A stretch of 64,000 bases of DNA from Liolophura sinensis (taxonomy: Eukaryota > Mollusca > Polyplacophora > Chitonida > Chitonidae). The stretch lies in the NCBI RefSeq assembly GCF_032854445.1, contig NC_088298.1:20671295-20735294 (forward strand), given 5' to 3'. Below the pieces are notes generated by a model that made no database searches, was not told the origin of the DNA, and saw only the letters and a program-made list of their open reading frames with translations. A program made the position numbers and the translations under genes. Shown in pieces: positions 13,427 through 51,012 of the stretch. Position 1 is the stretch's first letter; the number at the start of each line of letters is the position of its first letter.

Positions 13427-14555
13427 CCTCCTCTTGTCAGAGGATGTCTGTATTCCTCCTCTTGCCAGAGGATGTCTGTATTCCTCCTCTTGTCAGAGGA
13501 TATCTGTATTCCTCCTTTTGCCAGAGGATATCTGTATTCCTCCTTTTGCCAGAGGATGTCTGTATTCCTCCTTTTACCAGAGGATATCTGTATTCCTCCT
13601 TTTGCCAGAGGTTGTCTGTATTCCTCCACTTGCCAGAGGATATCTGTATTCCTCCTCTTGCCAGAGGATGTCTGTATTCCTCCTCTTGTCAGAGGATATC
13701 TGTATTCCTCCTTTTGCCAGAGGATATCTGTATTCCTCCTTTTACCAGAGGATGTCTGTATTCCTCCTTTTGCCAGAGGATATCTGTATTCCTCCTTTTG
13801 CCAGAGGATATCTGTATTCCTCCTTTTGCCAGAGGATATCTGTATTCCTCCTTTTGCCAGAGGATATCTGTATTCCTCCTTTTGCCAGAGGATGTCTGTA
13901 TTCCTCCTTTTACCAGAGGATATCTGTATTCCTCCTTTTGCCAGAGGATATCTGTATTCCTCCTTTTGCCAGAGGATATCTGTATTCCTCCTTTTGCCAG
14001 AGGATGTCTGTATTCCTCCTTTTGCCAGAGGATGTCTGTATTCCTCCTTTTGCCAGAGGATGTCTGTATTCCTCCTTTTGCCAGAGGATGTCTGTATTCC
14101 TCCTTTTACCAGAGGATATCTGTATTCCTCCTTTTACCAGAGGATATCTGTATTCCTCCTTTTGCCAGAGGATATCTGTATTCCTCCTTTTGCCAGAGGA
14201 TGTCTGTATTCCTCCTTTTACCAGAGGATGTCTGTATTCCTCCTTTTACCAGAGGATATCTGTATTCCTCCTTTTGCCAGAGGATATCTGTATTCCTCCT
14301 TTTGCCAGAGGATATCTGTATTCCTCCTTTTACCAGAGGATGTCTGTATTCCTCCTTTTACCAGAGGATGTCTGTATTCCTCCTTTTACCAGAGGATGTC
14401 TGTATTCCTCCTTTTGCCAGAGGATATCTGTATTCCTCCTTTTACCAGAGGATATCTGTATTCCTCCTTTTGCCAGAGGATATCTGTATTCCTCCTTTTG
14501 CCAGAGGATATCTGTATTCCTCCTTTTACCAGAGGATATCTGTATTCCTCCACAG
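13427..14555. repeat. 28-bp minisatellite, about 40 copies, open in all forward frames
   Basis: The unit is tctgtattcctcc plus ttttgccagaggata. Copies differ at a few fixed sites, mostly G/A (gatatc/gatgtc, ttgcc/ttacc) and C/T near the 5' edge. Because 28 is not a multiple of 3 and the unit has no forward stop, all three plus-strand frames stay open for over 1.1 kb and cycle through the same 28-residue repeat. This explains the long apparent proteins here; I do not regard them as genes. Confidence 0.96.
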
Positions 14556-14869
14556 GGTTGACGTGTACAGAAAGTTCTACAGTCGTTCCACAGATCATTT
14601 TTTCCATAAAATGGAAAGAAAGTAATTAAACTTGGAATAATCAGTGTGTACACAGGTTTAGAGTTCTATGTTCAGTTCTTTGATGCCCACAATCATCAGC
14701 TGTTAGGTTTCTCACCAGGTTTTTTTTTATTTTTTTTGTTTTGGTTTTGGTGATGAGGCTTGGGGAACGTTTTTATTTCAGGTTCAAGGGAGACATGCAT
14801 CTTACGAATTTCAGATAAAATCGGGTCTTCTTGTATGAAGCATAATAATATATTTATTTAGTTTTATTT

Positions 14870-14955
14870 TAATATTATTTACTTATTTTCTTAGTGTTTT
14901 ACACCATACTCCCTCATACGATGACAGCCAGCATTATGGTGAGAGGAAAACTATG
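14870..14955 (-). mobile_element. SINE family A, short 3' fragment
   Basis: agtgttttacaccatactcc and gccagcattatggtgagagg identify the tail end of the element in antisense. Confidence 0.65.
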
Positions 14956-15149
14956 ACCACATTATTGTAAGATATTTAACAAATTTTCACTGGCCAATTT
15001 GCATAACACACTGTCTTGGACAACGTCCAGTCATTTGATGACTTGATTGGTGTGGCCTTGTCCATTCTAGAAGTATTCCAGAGTAAAACCACTACACCAG
15101 ATACCTGCCAGACCTTCTGATTTTTATAAGTTGAAGGAAAACTCGGACC

Positions 15150-15298
15150 GTACGTGGGAAGGTATGTCAGAATCTGCAGATGGTCCGGGGTTTTCCTGAG
15201 CCCGGTTTCCTTCCACCAATATAAATGCTATAAATCCGCCGTTATATACAAGAAATATTCTACGGCGTATAAGACCAATCAAATAAATAAAGAAATCA
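15150..15298 (+). mobile_element. SINE family A, diverged 3' half
   Basis: tacgtgggaaggtatgtcag through cggcgtataagaccaatcaa and an (aaat)n tail. Confidence 0.75.
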
Positions 15299-15599
15299 AT
15301 TGAAAGAAAACCAGCTGGAGATGCATATGTACATGACAGTTTTGAAATTGAAATTTGAATTTGAAACTTTTTATTTAATAAAGAGTTTTCTCCCAGAGGC
15401 TTGCAATCTTTCGAATTTGAGTTTTGCCATTTCACTATTACACCTTCAAACTCTCGAAACAAAATCAAGGTGTGCTAATAACACACACCTGGTGTACAGG
15501 TGTAAGAAGTTTGTTGACATGCACGGTTCATCTGCTGGCAACCTACGAATGGTCATGGGTCTCGCTCAGTCTCTATGTGATCTCCAGCAGTATAGAACC

Positions 15600-16175
15600 T
15601 GTTGGATCACTTGGCCAGAGAGGGCCCTTGTATAGGATGTAGGGTGTATGTATTAAAGCTGTATGTGTAACTGTACTGAAGACCTACATGTAGCTAAGAC
15701 ATGATGGTCTATAGGATGGCTGGACAGTAATACAGACACACATTCAGTGTCAAGAGTGAGTATGTATAAAGAAGCCATTAGACCACTTAGCTAGAGAGGG
15801 CCCTTGTATAGAATGTAGGGTGTATGTATTAAGCCTGTATGTCTAATAGTATTAAAGACTTGGTGTGGTACAGGAAATGTAAGCAATACAGTTAATGTCA
15901 CGAAACACATTTGATGTCAAGAGTGAGTAAGAACCTGTTAGACCACTTAGCCAGAGAGGAGATTGGCATAGAATGTAGGATATATGTATTAAAGCTGTAC
16001 ATTTATGTGTTAATGTATTATACAACTACATATTGCTAAGATATGGCCATACACTGTACATTGAACCCATTAAACCACTTGGCCAGTGAGGGCCTTTGTA
16101 TAGGATGTAAGATGTACACACCAAAGCTGTATGGGAAATTGCATTGCTAGTCCTAGTTAAGACATGGCCATACTG
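15600..16175. repeat. Degenerate tandem repeat, four units of about 130-180 bp
   Basis: Cores like ccagagagggcccttgtata occur at about 15613, 15791, 15951 and 16082, each followed by gatgtagggtgtatgtatta-like sequence. Confidence 0.8.
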
Positions 16176-18265
16176 TGTACATATGTACATGTGTAGATAA
16201 CCTAGGTAATCCCACCAAAAAGGGTTTCTATTATTCATAACATGTGTGGGAGTTTAAGACAGGTGCATATACTGCTGTTCTTTTAACTGGACGCTCAGAG
16301 AGGATATACTGTGTACTTGATCTCAAATTTTGTCAATGAATAAGTTATACCCTTGTTTTGCCGGATTCTGAGAATTCTATCAATCTTGAGAAGGTGTTTT
16401 AAGGTTTGTTTAGCAGGTAAGCTCATGTCACACTGGGAAAATGTATGAGTTCTGGGAAAATGTATGAGTTTGAGGGCAAAGTAGTATTTTATTCCTTTTT
16501 TTTTTTTTTTTTTGTCTCTTAGGGTTTACTTTTCGGGTAAATTTTTTGAGGCAAATATAATGCATGTATATCGGCTGAGTGATTCAGCTGTGGCAATATT
16601 AGCTCCATACTTCAGGTTGCATTTCCTAATCAAGTCTTATAAATGTAGATACAACAGTTGTTGAATTTTTTTTATTGTAACAATCCCTATGTTTTCATGG
16701 TGTCTCTAGATTTAGGATTATTACTGTCTGGGATGCAGTTTTATTAGAAAAATTATATCAGAGAAGAAAAAAAAATTGTTGTAGAATTATATAAAATATA
16801 AATTGCTGCTTTTTTGAAAGGTTGGGTTTAAAATAGGGTGAAATATGTTCCTATAATTAAGGTTAATACAGGTATGCAAAAATTAATAGGTGTCATGTAA
16901 ATTGCTGTGTTAGTAGAGGCAAGGTGTCCTCTTTTATTGTGTCGTTTTTGACAGCAGTATTACAACCTGGCATATTGTCATCATGGTTGATTCTGGAGTT
17001 CAAACCCAGATCAAGGCAGACAAATATTTTAAGCATGTTTAAGAAATTAAAGTAAGGTATTAACATTGTTATTTGTTTATTAGAGAAATCACCAAGATGT
17101 AAATGTATACTTGTACTGTATTAAAAAAAGAGACAGGTTGTAATGTTTAGCTTAACATATTTGATTCAAAATTTTATTTTATTAACTTTAACATGCATGT
17201 GTTTCTTGAACATTGTAATTAATAATACATTTACATTGGTTTTATAGAATTACAAGAAGACAGTTTAATCAGACTTTTCCGTGTGAAGATATATGGCATA
17301 TTACTTCCCAGATACATTCAGTTGATCCATTAATTTATAACCGATCATAAAATATTGGCGTCTTCTATTTAAATAGTGCTGACCTTTTGTATATTCTGAG
17401 TGTTATACAATTAAGTTTTCTTTTCCTGTTTACCATGATGTGGTGCTGAAGCTGGACTTCTTGGGACAGAAGAGCTTGTGTGTTTAGTAAACAGGCTGTC
17501 TAACTTTAGCATGCCACTGTTTTATGATGATTACATTGGGGTTACCATGACGATAGGCCGCGAATTAAGACAGGGATTTATATGCGAAGGTAAATGTGCT
17601 CAGCCTTTTAGGGTATATACTCAGACTACTGAAGACGCCGGGATTCCCGTATTGTAGGTTTATATATCTGATGATGACATTTCTCTGATGAAGCCTTCTC
17701 AAGGTTTGTGTGATGTACATTCAGGCTTTTCGGCATTTAGAACAGGGCTAATCCAGAAGTGCCAAGACGCTAGATGATGTAACACTCCATCAAACCATGC
17801 TGTTCTTGTTGTCACCTGTGGCAGTTAATTCTCAGAAGAAATCTTAGCAATGTTTATCGAACTGGTGCGGTCCTGACGATTAAATTACAAGTGTATTTTG
17901 TATTGTGTAAGTATTTTTATCGCAGACTTGTTGTTGTGACCTTTAATATGTTACAGACAACAACATTTTGCTACAATTGAGAGACAATTCCTGATACAAT
18001 GTCCTTAAGGGCCTCTGATAACCTAAGTGTCCTTTGTACACGCTCCGTTTTCAGATATTGCCACTCCTTGTGCCAGAATTAAAATAAACTCGAGGTTGGC
18101 GAAATGGGAATAAGTTGCTATGTGAGTGGATAATATTTAGACATCGAAAAGATTAATGAGTCTGCGTGGACATAATAAACGTGAGTTTGCGTGATGAAGT
18201 AAGTGCTAGAACATGTGAGCCTTGCAGCTATATGTATTCTGACAATATTAGGTACTGTATTTCCA

Positions 18266-18455
18266 CCTCTGTGGCTGAGGTGGTTAGTGCGCCAGTGACT
18301 CAGGAGCCTCTTACCAATGCAGTCGCTGTGAGTTCAAATCCAGCTCATGTTGGCTTCCTCTCTGGCCATACATGGGAAGGTCTGCCAGCAGCCTGCAGAT
18401 AGTCTTGCTGGGTTTCCTCGGCATAAAACACCAATCAGATAAATACATAAATACT
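18266..18455 (+). mobile_element. SINE family A with tRNA-like head
   Basis: The head cctctgtggctgaggtggtt (A-box-like) and gctgtgagttcaaatcc (B-box-like) are kept; the middle of the body is deleted; the tail ends accaatcagataaataca. Confidence 0.88.
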
Positions 18456-18574
18456 CTGGCATAGTTCTAAAGCCAAAAAAGGTCACATCAGTGGCTGGAT
18501 GGACGTCACCCAAGGCTGCATGTTAAGGCATTTAGCCGGTGAAAATTAGATACATAGCATCATATATTAATATT

Positions 18575-18695
18575 GTTGTGGGTTTCCTTTGGGCTCTGCC
18601 CCATTTCTTCCCACCATCACAAATGCTAGCTACTGTCGTATAAGTGAAATATTCTTGAGTAGAGCGTAAAACACCAGTCAAATAATTGAATATAT
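18575..18695 (+). mobile_element. SINE family A, 3' half
   Basis: tgtgggtttcctttgggctc through gtgaaatattcttgagtaga and caccagtcaaataattg. Confidence 0.8.
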
Positions 18696-20756
18696 TAATA
18701 TTGTTGTGGGATTCCTGTGCCAGAGTTTTGTTTTCATAGTAAAGTTGAATTCAAGCATGTACCTATCGAATAAATCTGTTGAAATTAGGTTTGAGATGAG
18801 TTCAGAATGTTTGTTTAGCCTATACTTTTGACCATATCATGGTTAATTACAATCAAAAAGCTTTCTGAAATTCATACAGACTTGAGCTTCTTGAACTTTG
18901 ACCTAGCTGGTTCACTCCTTTATCATAGCCTCTAACCAAAACTCCTTATAACGGCCTGCTTTTGTCAAACAACTGCCGGTCGTCATTCTCCTGTCAGCAT
19001 CAGATTTTACCTCCTATTGTCCTGGCTGTCAGTAGCATGGCTTCTTGAAGACGATATACGTCTGCAAGAAGAGATACCCTGTGGTTATCGTGTGCATGCG
19101 TCGGCCGACAACTTTTGTTCTGTTGTCACTCATTCTGAGCCTTTGAAAATGAAAACGGTGAAAAGATGTTGAAATAAGATTTTAAAAGGTTTCCTGCACG
19201 TCACATGTACAGTGCCCAGAGCAAGAGCTTGTTCTGGGCCAGAAATGGTGTGGAGATTACTTCAGTGACTTTACACTGACACTGACGCGGAGTTATTCTT
19301 CTCTCAAACAATACTGATCAATATAGTATTGGTGAGCAATGTATTTTTATCTTGAAAGTCCTAAAACTTTTGAACAGACATGAAATGATCACCTATGATT
19401 AGGAAATTGTTGATGGTATCAAAACTTTACTGCAGGAATCATTTCAGTTCATTTCTTGGAAGTGTCACGGGTTTTGTTTGAATGTTAGCTGGGCTATCAT
19501 CAATAGGCTGTATTTTCCCAGTATGACATATATACATATATATATATATGTATATTTCTTGGAAATACGTTCAGCTGTTCAGTCAACTTCTTTTTATGTA
19601 TGTCAGCTGAAAAGGTCCAAAAATTCACAAAAAGCATAATTTTATCAGTCAGCACAAAACAATGCCCTCAGAATTTGCTAAAAAAATTTTTCTTCAAAAG
19701 AATTGAAGAATCACGGTACTCTGAACTGACCAACGGCAACTATCATGCCGTGCAACAGATTGTTGTTGTTGTAAAACAACATTGATGGCTAGACCTGGAA
19801 GCGCCATGATGTCTCAGCTGCAGTCTACATGGTCTATGGCATACAAACATTTTGTGCTGAGTCACTGTGACAGTCACAATGGTTTCCGTAAGTTTCCTTA
19901 AACCTGGTAACTTTGTGCAAACTAGAACAGGGAAATAAATATACATAAAAAGACATCCTGTATCATTTGAAATATAATAATAATAATAATAATATTTTTG
20001 TTTCTCTTTATTTTCTCAGTTGAAGTCCTTGAATAAAACTTTTTGGTGTATACATGTCTTCAAAAATTGTAATTATGATTTTCATGAAAATAAATTGAAC
20101 ATTCTGTTTGCTGTTTTAGTCTTCCGAGCCTTGAAGACTAGCTGAGAATTTGTTTGTGTATGTTTCAAATTACTAACGACGATGTGCACATCATTCACTG
20201 CCAATGAAACGTTACCTGAGAACTCCCTGCTGACAACTCAGTAGTCAGTTCAGTATCAAAACATAACTGTTAAAGTCACCCTGCCTGGTCTGTTGACATT
20301 TGCATGTGCCGTTAAACTTATGGTTGTCATGACAATTTCTCTCCTCTGTGAAGGCTGCAACATTTGCTGGAGTAATAAACTCTAATGGACAGTTGCAGAT
20401 TCTTTTTATCTGCGAGTTCAGTGCAGCGTAATTGCAGTGTTTTAACTCTTGATGATTGCAAAACGGCCGTAGGGGGGACAGCTCTGTTAGTGGTGCTGTG
20501 TTATTGAATGATTAGTTCTTATCTTATTATGGAAGAAGCCCTTACCTGGGAGTTCAGTATAAAGGGAAGGGCATTCAGTTGTAACTACTTTTGTCTTGTG
20601 TAATTAAGCTAGGAATACTGTATTTCACTAAAATTCAGCATGTAAAAATGCACGTTCAGAAACAAAGAAGTGCCTTAAAATGATACTTTGGATGCCAACA
20701 CTTAAGTTTTTTTTGATGAGAAATTAACCAAAATTCACAAAAAAAACTTTGATTTG

Positions 20757-20970
20757 ATTTATTTATTTATTTATTTGATTGGTGTTTTACGCCGTTCTCA
20801 AGAATACTTCACTTATACGACGGCGGCCAGCATTATGGTGGGTGGAAACCGGGCAGAGGAAACCCACGACCATCCGCAGGTTGCTGGCAGACTTTCCCAC
20901 GTACGGCCGGAGAGGAAGCCAGCATGAGCTGGACTTGAACTCACAGCGGCCGCATTGGTGAGAGACTCCT
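20757..20970 (-). mobile_element. SINE family A, long copy
   Basis: Antisense, well conserved from the (attt)n tail through cggcggccagcattatggtg, ccacgaccatccgcaggttg and gagctggacttgaactcaca to gcattggtgagagactcct. Confidence 0.93.
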
Positions 20971-21024
20971 AAAAAACTTTGAAGAGGCCCTATAGAATGA
21001 AGTCAAATGTGTTACTCAGAATGT

Positions 21025-21370
21025 TCTTGTCCGCTTTGGGAGCGGTAGAAGCTGGGTCAATCCTGGGTCGAGTCACAGCTAAGACTTTAAAAGAGGAAGT
21101 TGTAACTTCCTCGCTTGGCGTTCAACATGAAGGGAATAGTGCAACAACTGGTTGACCTGTATCAGTATAATGGCTTGGGCGGGCGGCTTACTTACCTTTG
21201 GTAAGTCATCTCAGTGAAGCAGCACTAGATGAAAGAGCGGTGGAAAGCCGTCCTGCAACAAGGAGGTACATTATGCACATCCTAAAGATTCCTTCGTCGT
21301 GATATGACTAAAAAATTGTTGAGCACTACGTTAAACCCCAAGCACTCAGTCACTCAGTCACTCACTTAAA
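21025..21370 (+). mobile_element. SINE family B, nearly full-length
   Basis: A tRNA-like head (gaagctgggtcaatcctggg, then gtcgagtc, B-box-like), a body with aggaggtacattatgcacat, and the end taaaccccaagcactcagtc followed by (actc)n. Confidence 0.85.
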
Positions 21371-21543
21371 ATGTTCTAAACTGAGGGTGAAATGCAGTAA
21401 TCAAGGTTACATTTTGTGTTATGTTATTATAAATCATTGAATGAGTTACTAATACTTACTGTTTAATACTAATGTATATGTTATAGCTCCTTTGGAGGAA
21501 CCGGACATGACCTGAACATTGAGGACATAAGAGCGTTGTTACA

Positions 21544-21699
21544 TTTATTTATTTTTTTATTTGATTGGTGTTTTACGCTGTACTCAAGAATATTTCACTC
21601 ATCTGACGGCGGCCAGCATTATGGTCTAAGGAAACCGGGCAGAGCCCGGGAGAAACCGACAACCACCTGTAGGTTGCTGGCAGACCTTCCCACGTACGT
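21544..21699 (-). mobile_element. SINE family A, partial copy
   Basis: Antisense body from the (attt)n tail to gcagaccttcccacgtacg. Confidence 0.9.
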
Positions 21700-21981
21700 T
21701 TACCATCAAAATATATTGTATTAACTATTACAATAGCTGGTTCTGTCCGAATGGGTGGTTTTTTGAAATTACACTTAAAACACATATGATGGCAATCGTT
21801 TTGTTGGTGGAGGAAACCAGAGTGAATGGTGTAAACTACCAACCTTTGGCAACAACCTGACAAACTTGCCCATGTGTGACATCTAGGTTATTTTATTAAG
21901 CATACCCAACTGGTGGATGACAAGTGGTCCTCAGCGAATGTTAGGCTGCACAATCCGCCTCACAATTGTTGTCATTACATG

Positions 21982-22101
21982 TATATTGTCTACGAAGCTT
22001 ATATTGTCTCTGATGCTTATATTGTCTACGATGTTTGTATTGTCTACGATGTTTGTATTGTCTACGATGTTTGTATTGTCTACGATGCTTACATCGTCTC
22101 C
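21982..22101. repeat. 18-bp tandem repeat, six to seven copies
   Basis: The unit is tacgatgtttgtattgtc. Because 18 is a multiple of three, it leaves open frames on both strands (YDVCIV repeats forward); no gene context was found. Confidence 0.9.
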
Positions 22102-25026
22102 ATCACCCCATGAACAGTGAGAGTGGGCTGAGTGTTGTACAGGCATAAAGAGGTGTTAGGATCCAACAACTTAAGTATCTTTTCTACAATTTCTTTTTGG
22201 TGACAAGAATGGTAGAGATTTCTCAATGTTAAGGATCATCTTGATTAGTTTCTTTTTCTCACCTTTTTCGTTGAACATCACAGAAGTCTTATTCCTGGGA
22301 GACTTGGAAGTTGGCAGGTTTAATCCGCATAGATCACCCTGTCTACAAACCTTCCTGATGTATGGGCAAAACTGTCAGGAATTGGATTAAAACATAGATA
22401 ACTTCATTAATCTGAGGCTTGTCAGGTGTGTGAATGAGAACACCTGCGACAGCGTAGATTTTTCAGCACTTTTACCAAGAGAGAAACGGAGGAAAATCAA
22501 ATCTGAACATACATGTACACCTTGCTGAATAAAAATGGCCTCAAATTTTGGGCTGTTCAGACACCTGCTATAACTTTTCTGACTGATCCTATGATGATTG
22601 GCATTATCTGATGAGATAAAATTGGGCACAAAGTTGATCTAATGTAAAATCCCACCTCTCCGCTGGAATTTAGCTCAGTGTGATAGAGCTGCCATATGAA
22701 CACAAGCTTATCTGATAATATGCAAATCTGGCACTGTAGCCTGATGTTGTCATACATGAAGTTCACACTTTAAATCTTGGACCAAAAATCTGGCATGAGT
22801 TTTTTTTGTTTTTTTTGGGTGTTCTAGCACGAAACTTTCTAAAATCCCAACTTTACGTCTTTCTTTGTCACGTTGCATGCTATCCGTGGAGTAATCACTT
22901 AATCTTCTCAATCTACTTACCTCAGATTTGTGTAAACTCATCACTCTAGATTGGAAGAACTCCATTGAGTCATGTGACCCGTTTTTCAACCAATCCATCA
23001 TCTTATCTTCAGATTTGAAAATGGTTGTGGCAAAAATAAAAACCCGGCCGTGTTGCATTACATGGGATGATCAGTATAAAAAGTGAAAGTAGATTCAGCA
23101 ACTTGTCTGGTGTTCTGGAAGTCTTTCCACCCATGATAATTGGTTTGTGGAGCTCTCATCCATCACTGCCACTGCGAGGAGATCGGGTGATAGCGAAGCT
23201 CTCGAGCCAAGGAGATTGTAACAAATCCTGCCATTAAATAGCCGTGTACATTATCAGGGTTTCGAAGAAGATCGCACACTGTTAACTTGTGCTGTACATG
23301 TATTAGGTCGTACCCGAGATTTGACAGAGAACAAACGATTCGGAATCTCGTCTGTCTGAGGCGATCGAACTCCAGTGGCATATTAGACTGCAATATAAAA
23401 CGGTGAACGTTGAAGCAGCAATTTCAACTCATGGCCGAAGAGATCATTTTTAGCCGTGATGTGGAAATTTTCACAAGGGCATATCTATTAAACGGATAAA
23501 AGCTTTTTGAAAAGGAAGGCTGTGTTGCACATGCCCATTACAACTTCCTGTTATTCTTGGGATCATTTTCGTTTGATTGACTTGTAAGCAGCCATGGTAT
23601 GGTATGTTACCAGAGCAAAATTTCATGTAGAGTGCAGTGAAATTATACTCTTGATGCCTTGAAAACGTTCAAACATGCCAAATAGTTTCATCTGAGAGTG
23701 ATTATATTTAAACTGGATCTAAATATGGATCTGTTACTTCTGAAAAAAAAAAATATGCAAAACAGTGATTTTTTTTTTTTCACAAAGTTTAAATTTAAAC
23801 TTGAATAATCTGGTTACAAAAAATATTTTTTTGGACAAAGTCTAATCATGAGACTCAAACTTAAATAATCCGGTTAGTGTAACAGTACATGTATCAGTGA
23901 AAAAGTAAAAATTTGGGGTATTTTATACTACTGTGGATAGTGGATCTCTGCGCATTGGTTCTCTAGTTTAAACTTTTCAACAGTTACATTTCCTGAGTGA
24001 CCTCTGAACCCCAGGACAGAATGGTTTACAGAGAGACCAAAAATACTTGTGTGAAGGTTTATACTTATCTCACTAAATTACACCAAGAAGTTGAGGTCAT
24101 CCAAAAGAAAAACATTCTTTGTTGGACATTATGAAGCAGACCCGATCAGAAAAAATGGGGTTCCAGTAGGGAAGTTCTTCAATACGTGAACAAATTCATA
24201 GAAAAAAAAAACATAATGTTTCATAGTGTTGGCATCTTGTGTCTAAGGGAACTTTTGTTTTTCATTGTGGTTTTTATGGTTGTCCCACTTTCGCAAAACC
24301 TTTTCCTGACTTTTAGAGTAAATAATTTTATCTCTTGGTGACGCCAGTTTGCGGACATTCTTACACATGAAAAAAGTTAAGAAAAATGATTTTCTGAAGA
24401 TTCATGAAAGTTACCTTTAATTGTATGTTTAATTCATGTCAAATTAAAAAAGACCTTGAGATGAAGGTCTTAACAAAAAGATTTATAGTCAAATATATAA
24501 CAAAAATTCACCTTTGACCTAAGAAAAGAGAAGCCTTTTTTGTGGGCAGAAAACTTTAGTGTTGTTGACCTACTCAAACTTTCATATTAAAGTCCTTGGT
24601 AAAAATGCTCCATGAGTCAGTGGATCAAATTAACTTTTCAGTGTAGTTATAACCTTGTTTATCACAATGTGACTTAATTGTTTTAAAATTGAGTTTTGGA
24701 CGGCCTTGAACAGTCTTATAAATATTCACTATAAAAGTTTTCCTGTTGGATTAGTGTTAAAAGGTGTATCTATATATTGAGGTGAACCCTTGTGTGTTTG
24801 ATTCACTTTGTCATTTTTGTCTCCTTGTGGTCAGTCCGTCGGCAAGTCCAAGCTAGATCACCATATCTCCAGGAGGTGAATTGACTCGGCTGATAGCTTC
24901 TGTCGGCAAGCAAAGTTTTAGAGGCCATTTGCCAGGATTGCTGATCGTTTGCCACCGTTGTCTATCATAATCATTGATTAAATGTCATTGATTTTGTCGC
25001 TTGAAGAAGGATTTTATTATTTTTAG

Positions 25027-25044
25027 ATGATGATACAACTGTGA
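25027..25044 (+). other. Upstream ORF in the MAP3K 5' leader
   Basis: The exon opens with ATG ATG ATA CAA CTG TGA, a 5-codon ORF that ends 18 nt before the main ATG at 25063. Short uORFs this close usually reduce initiation at the main start, but that effect is inferred here. Confidence 0.4.
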
Positions 25045-25062
25045 CCACGACAACAAAACAAG

Positions 25063-49905
<24,843 letters not shown>

Positions 49906-50830
49906 GGGAGACTACTCTGTCAGCAGCATTGTTTTCCTTACCAATGTGGAAGTACTAAGTGAGTCAGCACCGTGACTTTGTCTTCACGAGTGGCTGGTTA
50001 ACACCGCTGGACTTTAACAGACGCATTGAATTACCTCCCTTTGGTGCTTAGTTCTACAAAGTTTTGGTACACTAGCTCTGTAATGGTATAAAACGAGATT
50101 CCGTGGATGGCAGACTTCATAGTAAAAAAAAAAAATAGCTTAGGTATGTCGACCTGTGAGATTTTAACAAGAATGTTGTTGTTGCTCTGCTGTTGTTGGA
50201 GTAGAGTTGGATACCAGATTGTGCAAAGAAATCAACCAGCAGACTGCAATTCACTGTGAGTAAGGCAAAGAAAGGAAAAAAAACCTTGTTTTCAAGAAGA
50301 GTGTGCAAAGATGAAGACAAATACTTTACTGGCACACCGTGAGCATATAGGGTACTGTGAGTTGTGAGCTGCTAATGTGGGAAACTGGAAAGTGTGCAAC
50401 TGTCTGGACTATCCCCAAGGAAGTGCACACTTGTGCGTGAAGCCTTACAGCCAGGACCTGAGAAATGTTTGACCTGAAAAGCTACACCTGAGAAACAAAA
50501 CTGCTTCAGAAGTGTGCTAAAAGTTATTAACTTCAGAGTACAAGTACATGTATGCACAAAAGCATGCGTCAAGCAGTGTTTAGTTGTTTCCAGAAGTGTG
50601 CAGCTTTGGTGTTTATAACAGAAAGCCACTGTGTGTCTGAAAGATCCTTAAAAAAGTGTGCTGTCATGGGTCTGCTAAGTGTGCCCTGGGAAGTGTGCCC
50701 TGAGAAGTTTGCTGGCAGTCTTCTCAAGTTCTGAACGATTGGTTGCCTCGAACTTAGAAGTTGCACATTGTGTCATGCACTGCAGGATTGGTGAATATGT
50801 TGAGGAGGGTTTGTTAATGAGATTGACCAA

Positions 50831-51012
50831 TCAGTATCATGAGAACTGACATCGTGTTTTGATTGGTTTCACTGGTTGAGCAGTCATCTCATTGAGGCAT
50901 CACAGTGGATCTCAGTATCATGAAAACTGAATTCAGGTTTTGATTGGTTGAACTGGTTGACCAGTCATCTCATTGAGGCATGGCAGTGGATCTCTATATT
51001 ATGAGACATGAC
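50831..51012. repeat. Direct repeat of about 94 bp downstream of the MAP3K stop
   Basis: Two copies of a unit containing ttttgattggtttcactgg and cagtcatctcattgaggca, in the probable 3' untranslated region or just beyond it. Confidence 0.85.

Larger units (their letters stand above)
16180..25026. other. No gene seen; probable MAP3K 5' intron
   Basis: SINE copies at 18266, 18575, 20757 and 21544, a family B SINE at 21025 and the 18-bp repeat at 21982. 22750-23460 is less AT-rich with small minus-strand open frames that match nothing I know. Confidence 0.5.

Noticed and set aside
13383-14629. Three overlapping plus-strand frames of about 390-400 aa
   Set aside because: They are one 28-bp minisatellite read in three frames; no splice context, domain or codon bias of a gene.
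18266-18320. tRNA gene
   Set aside because: The A-box and B-box-like sequences belong to SINE family A; no cloverleaf with matching acceptor stem is present. The same holds at 63531.
22750-23393. Two minus-strand open frames of 102 and 76 codons
   Set aside because: No domain or family recognised and no consistent exon borders; the less AT-rich composition alone explains their length.
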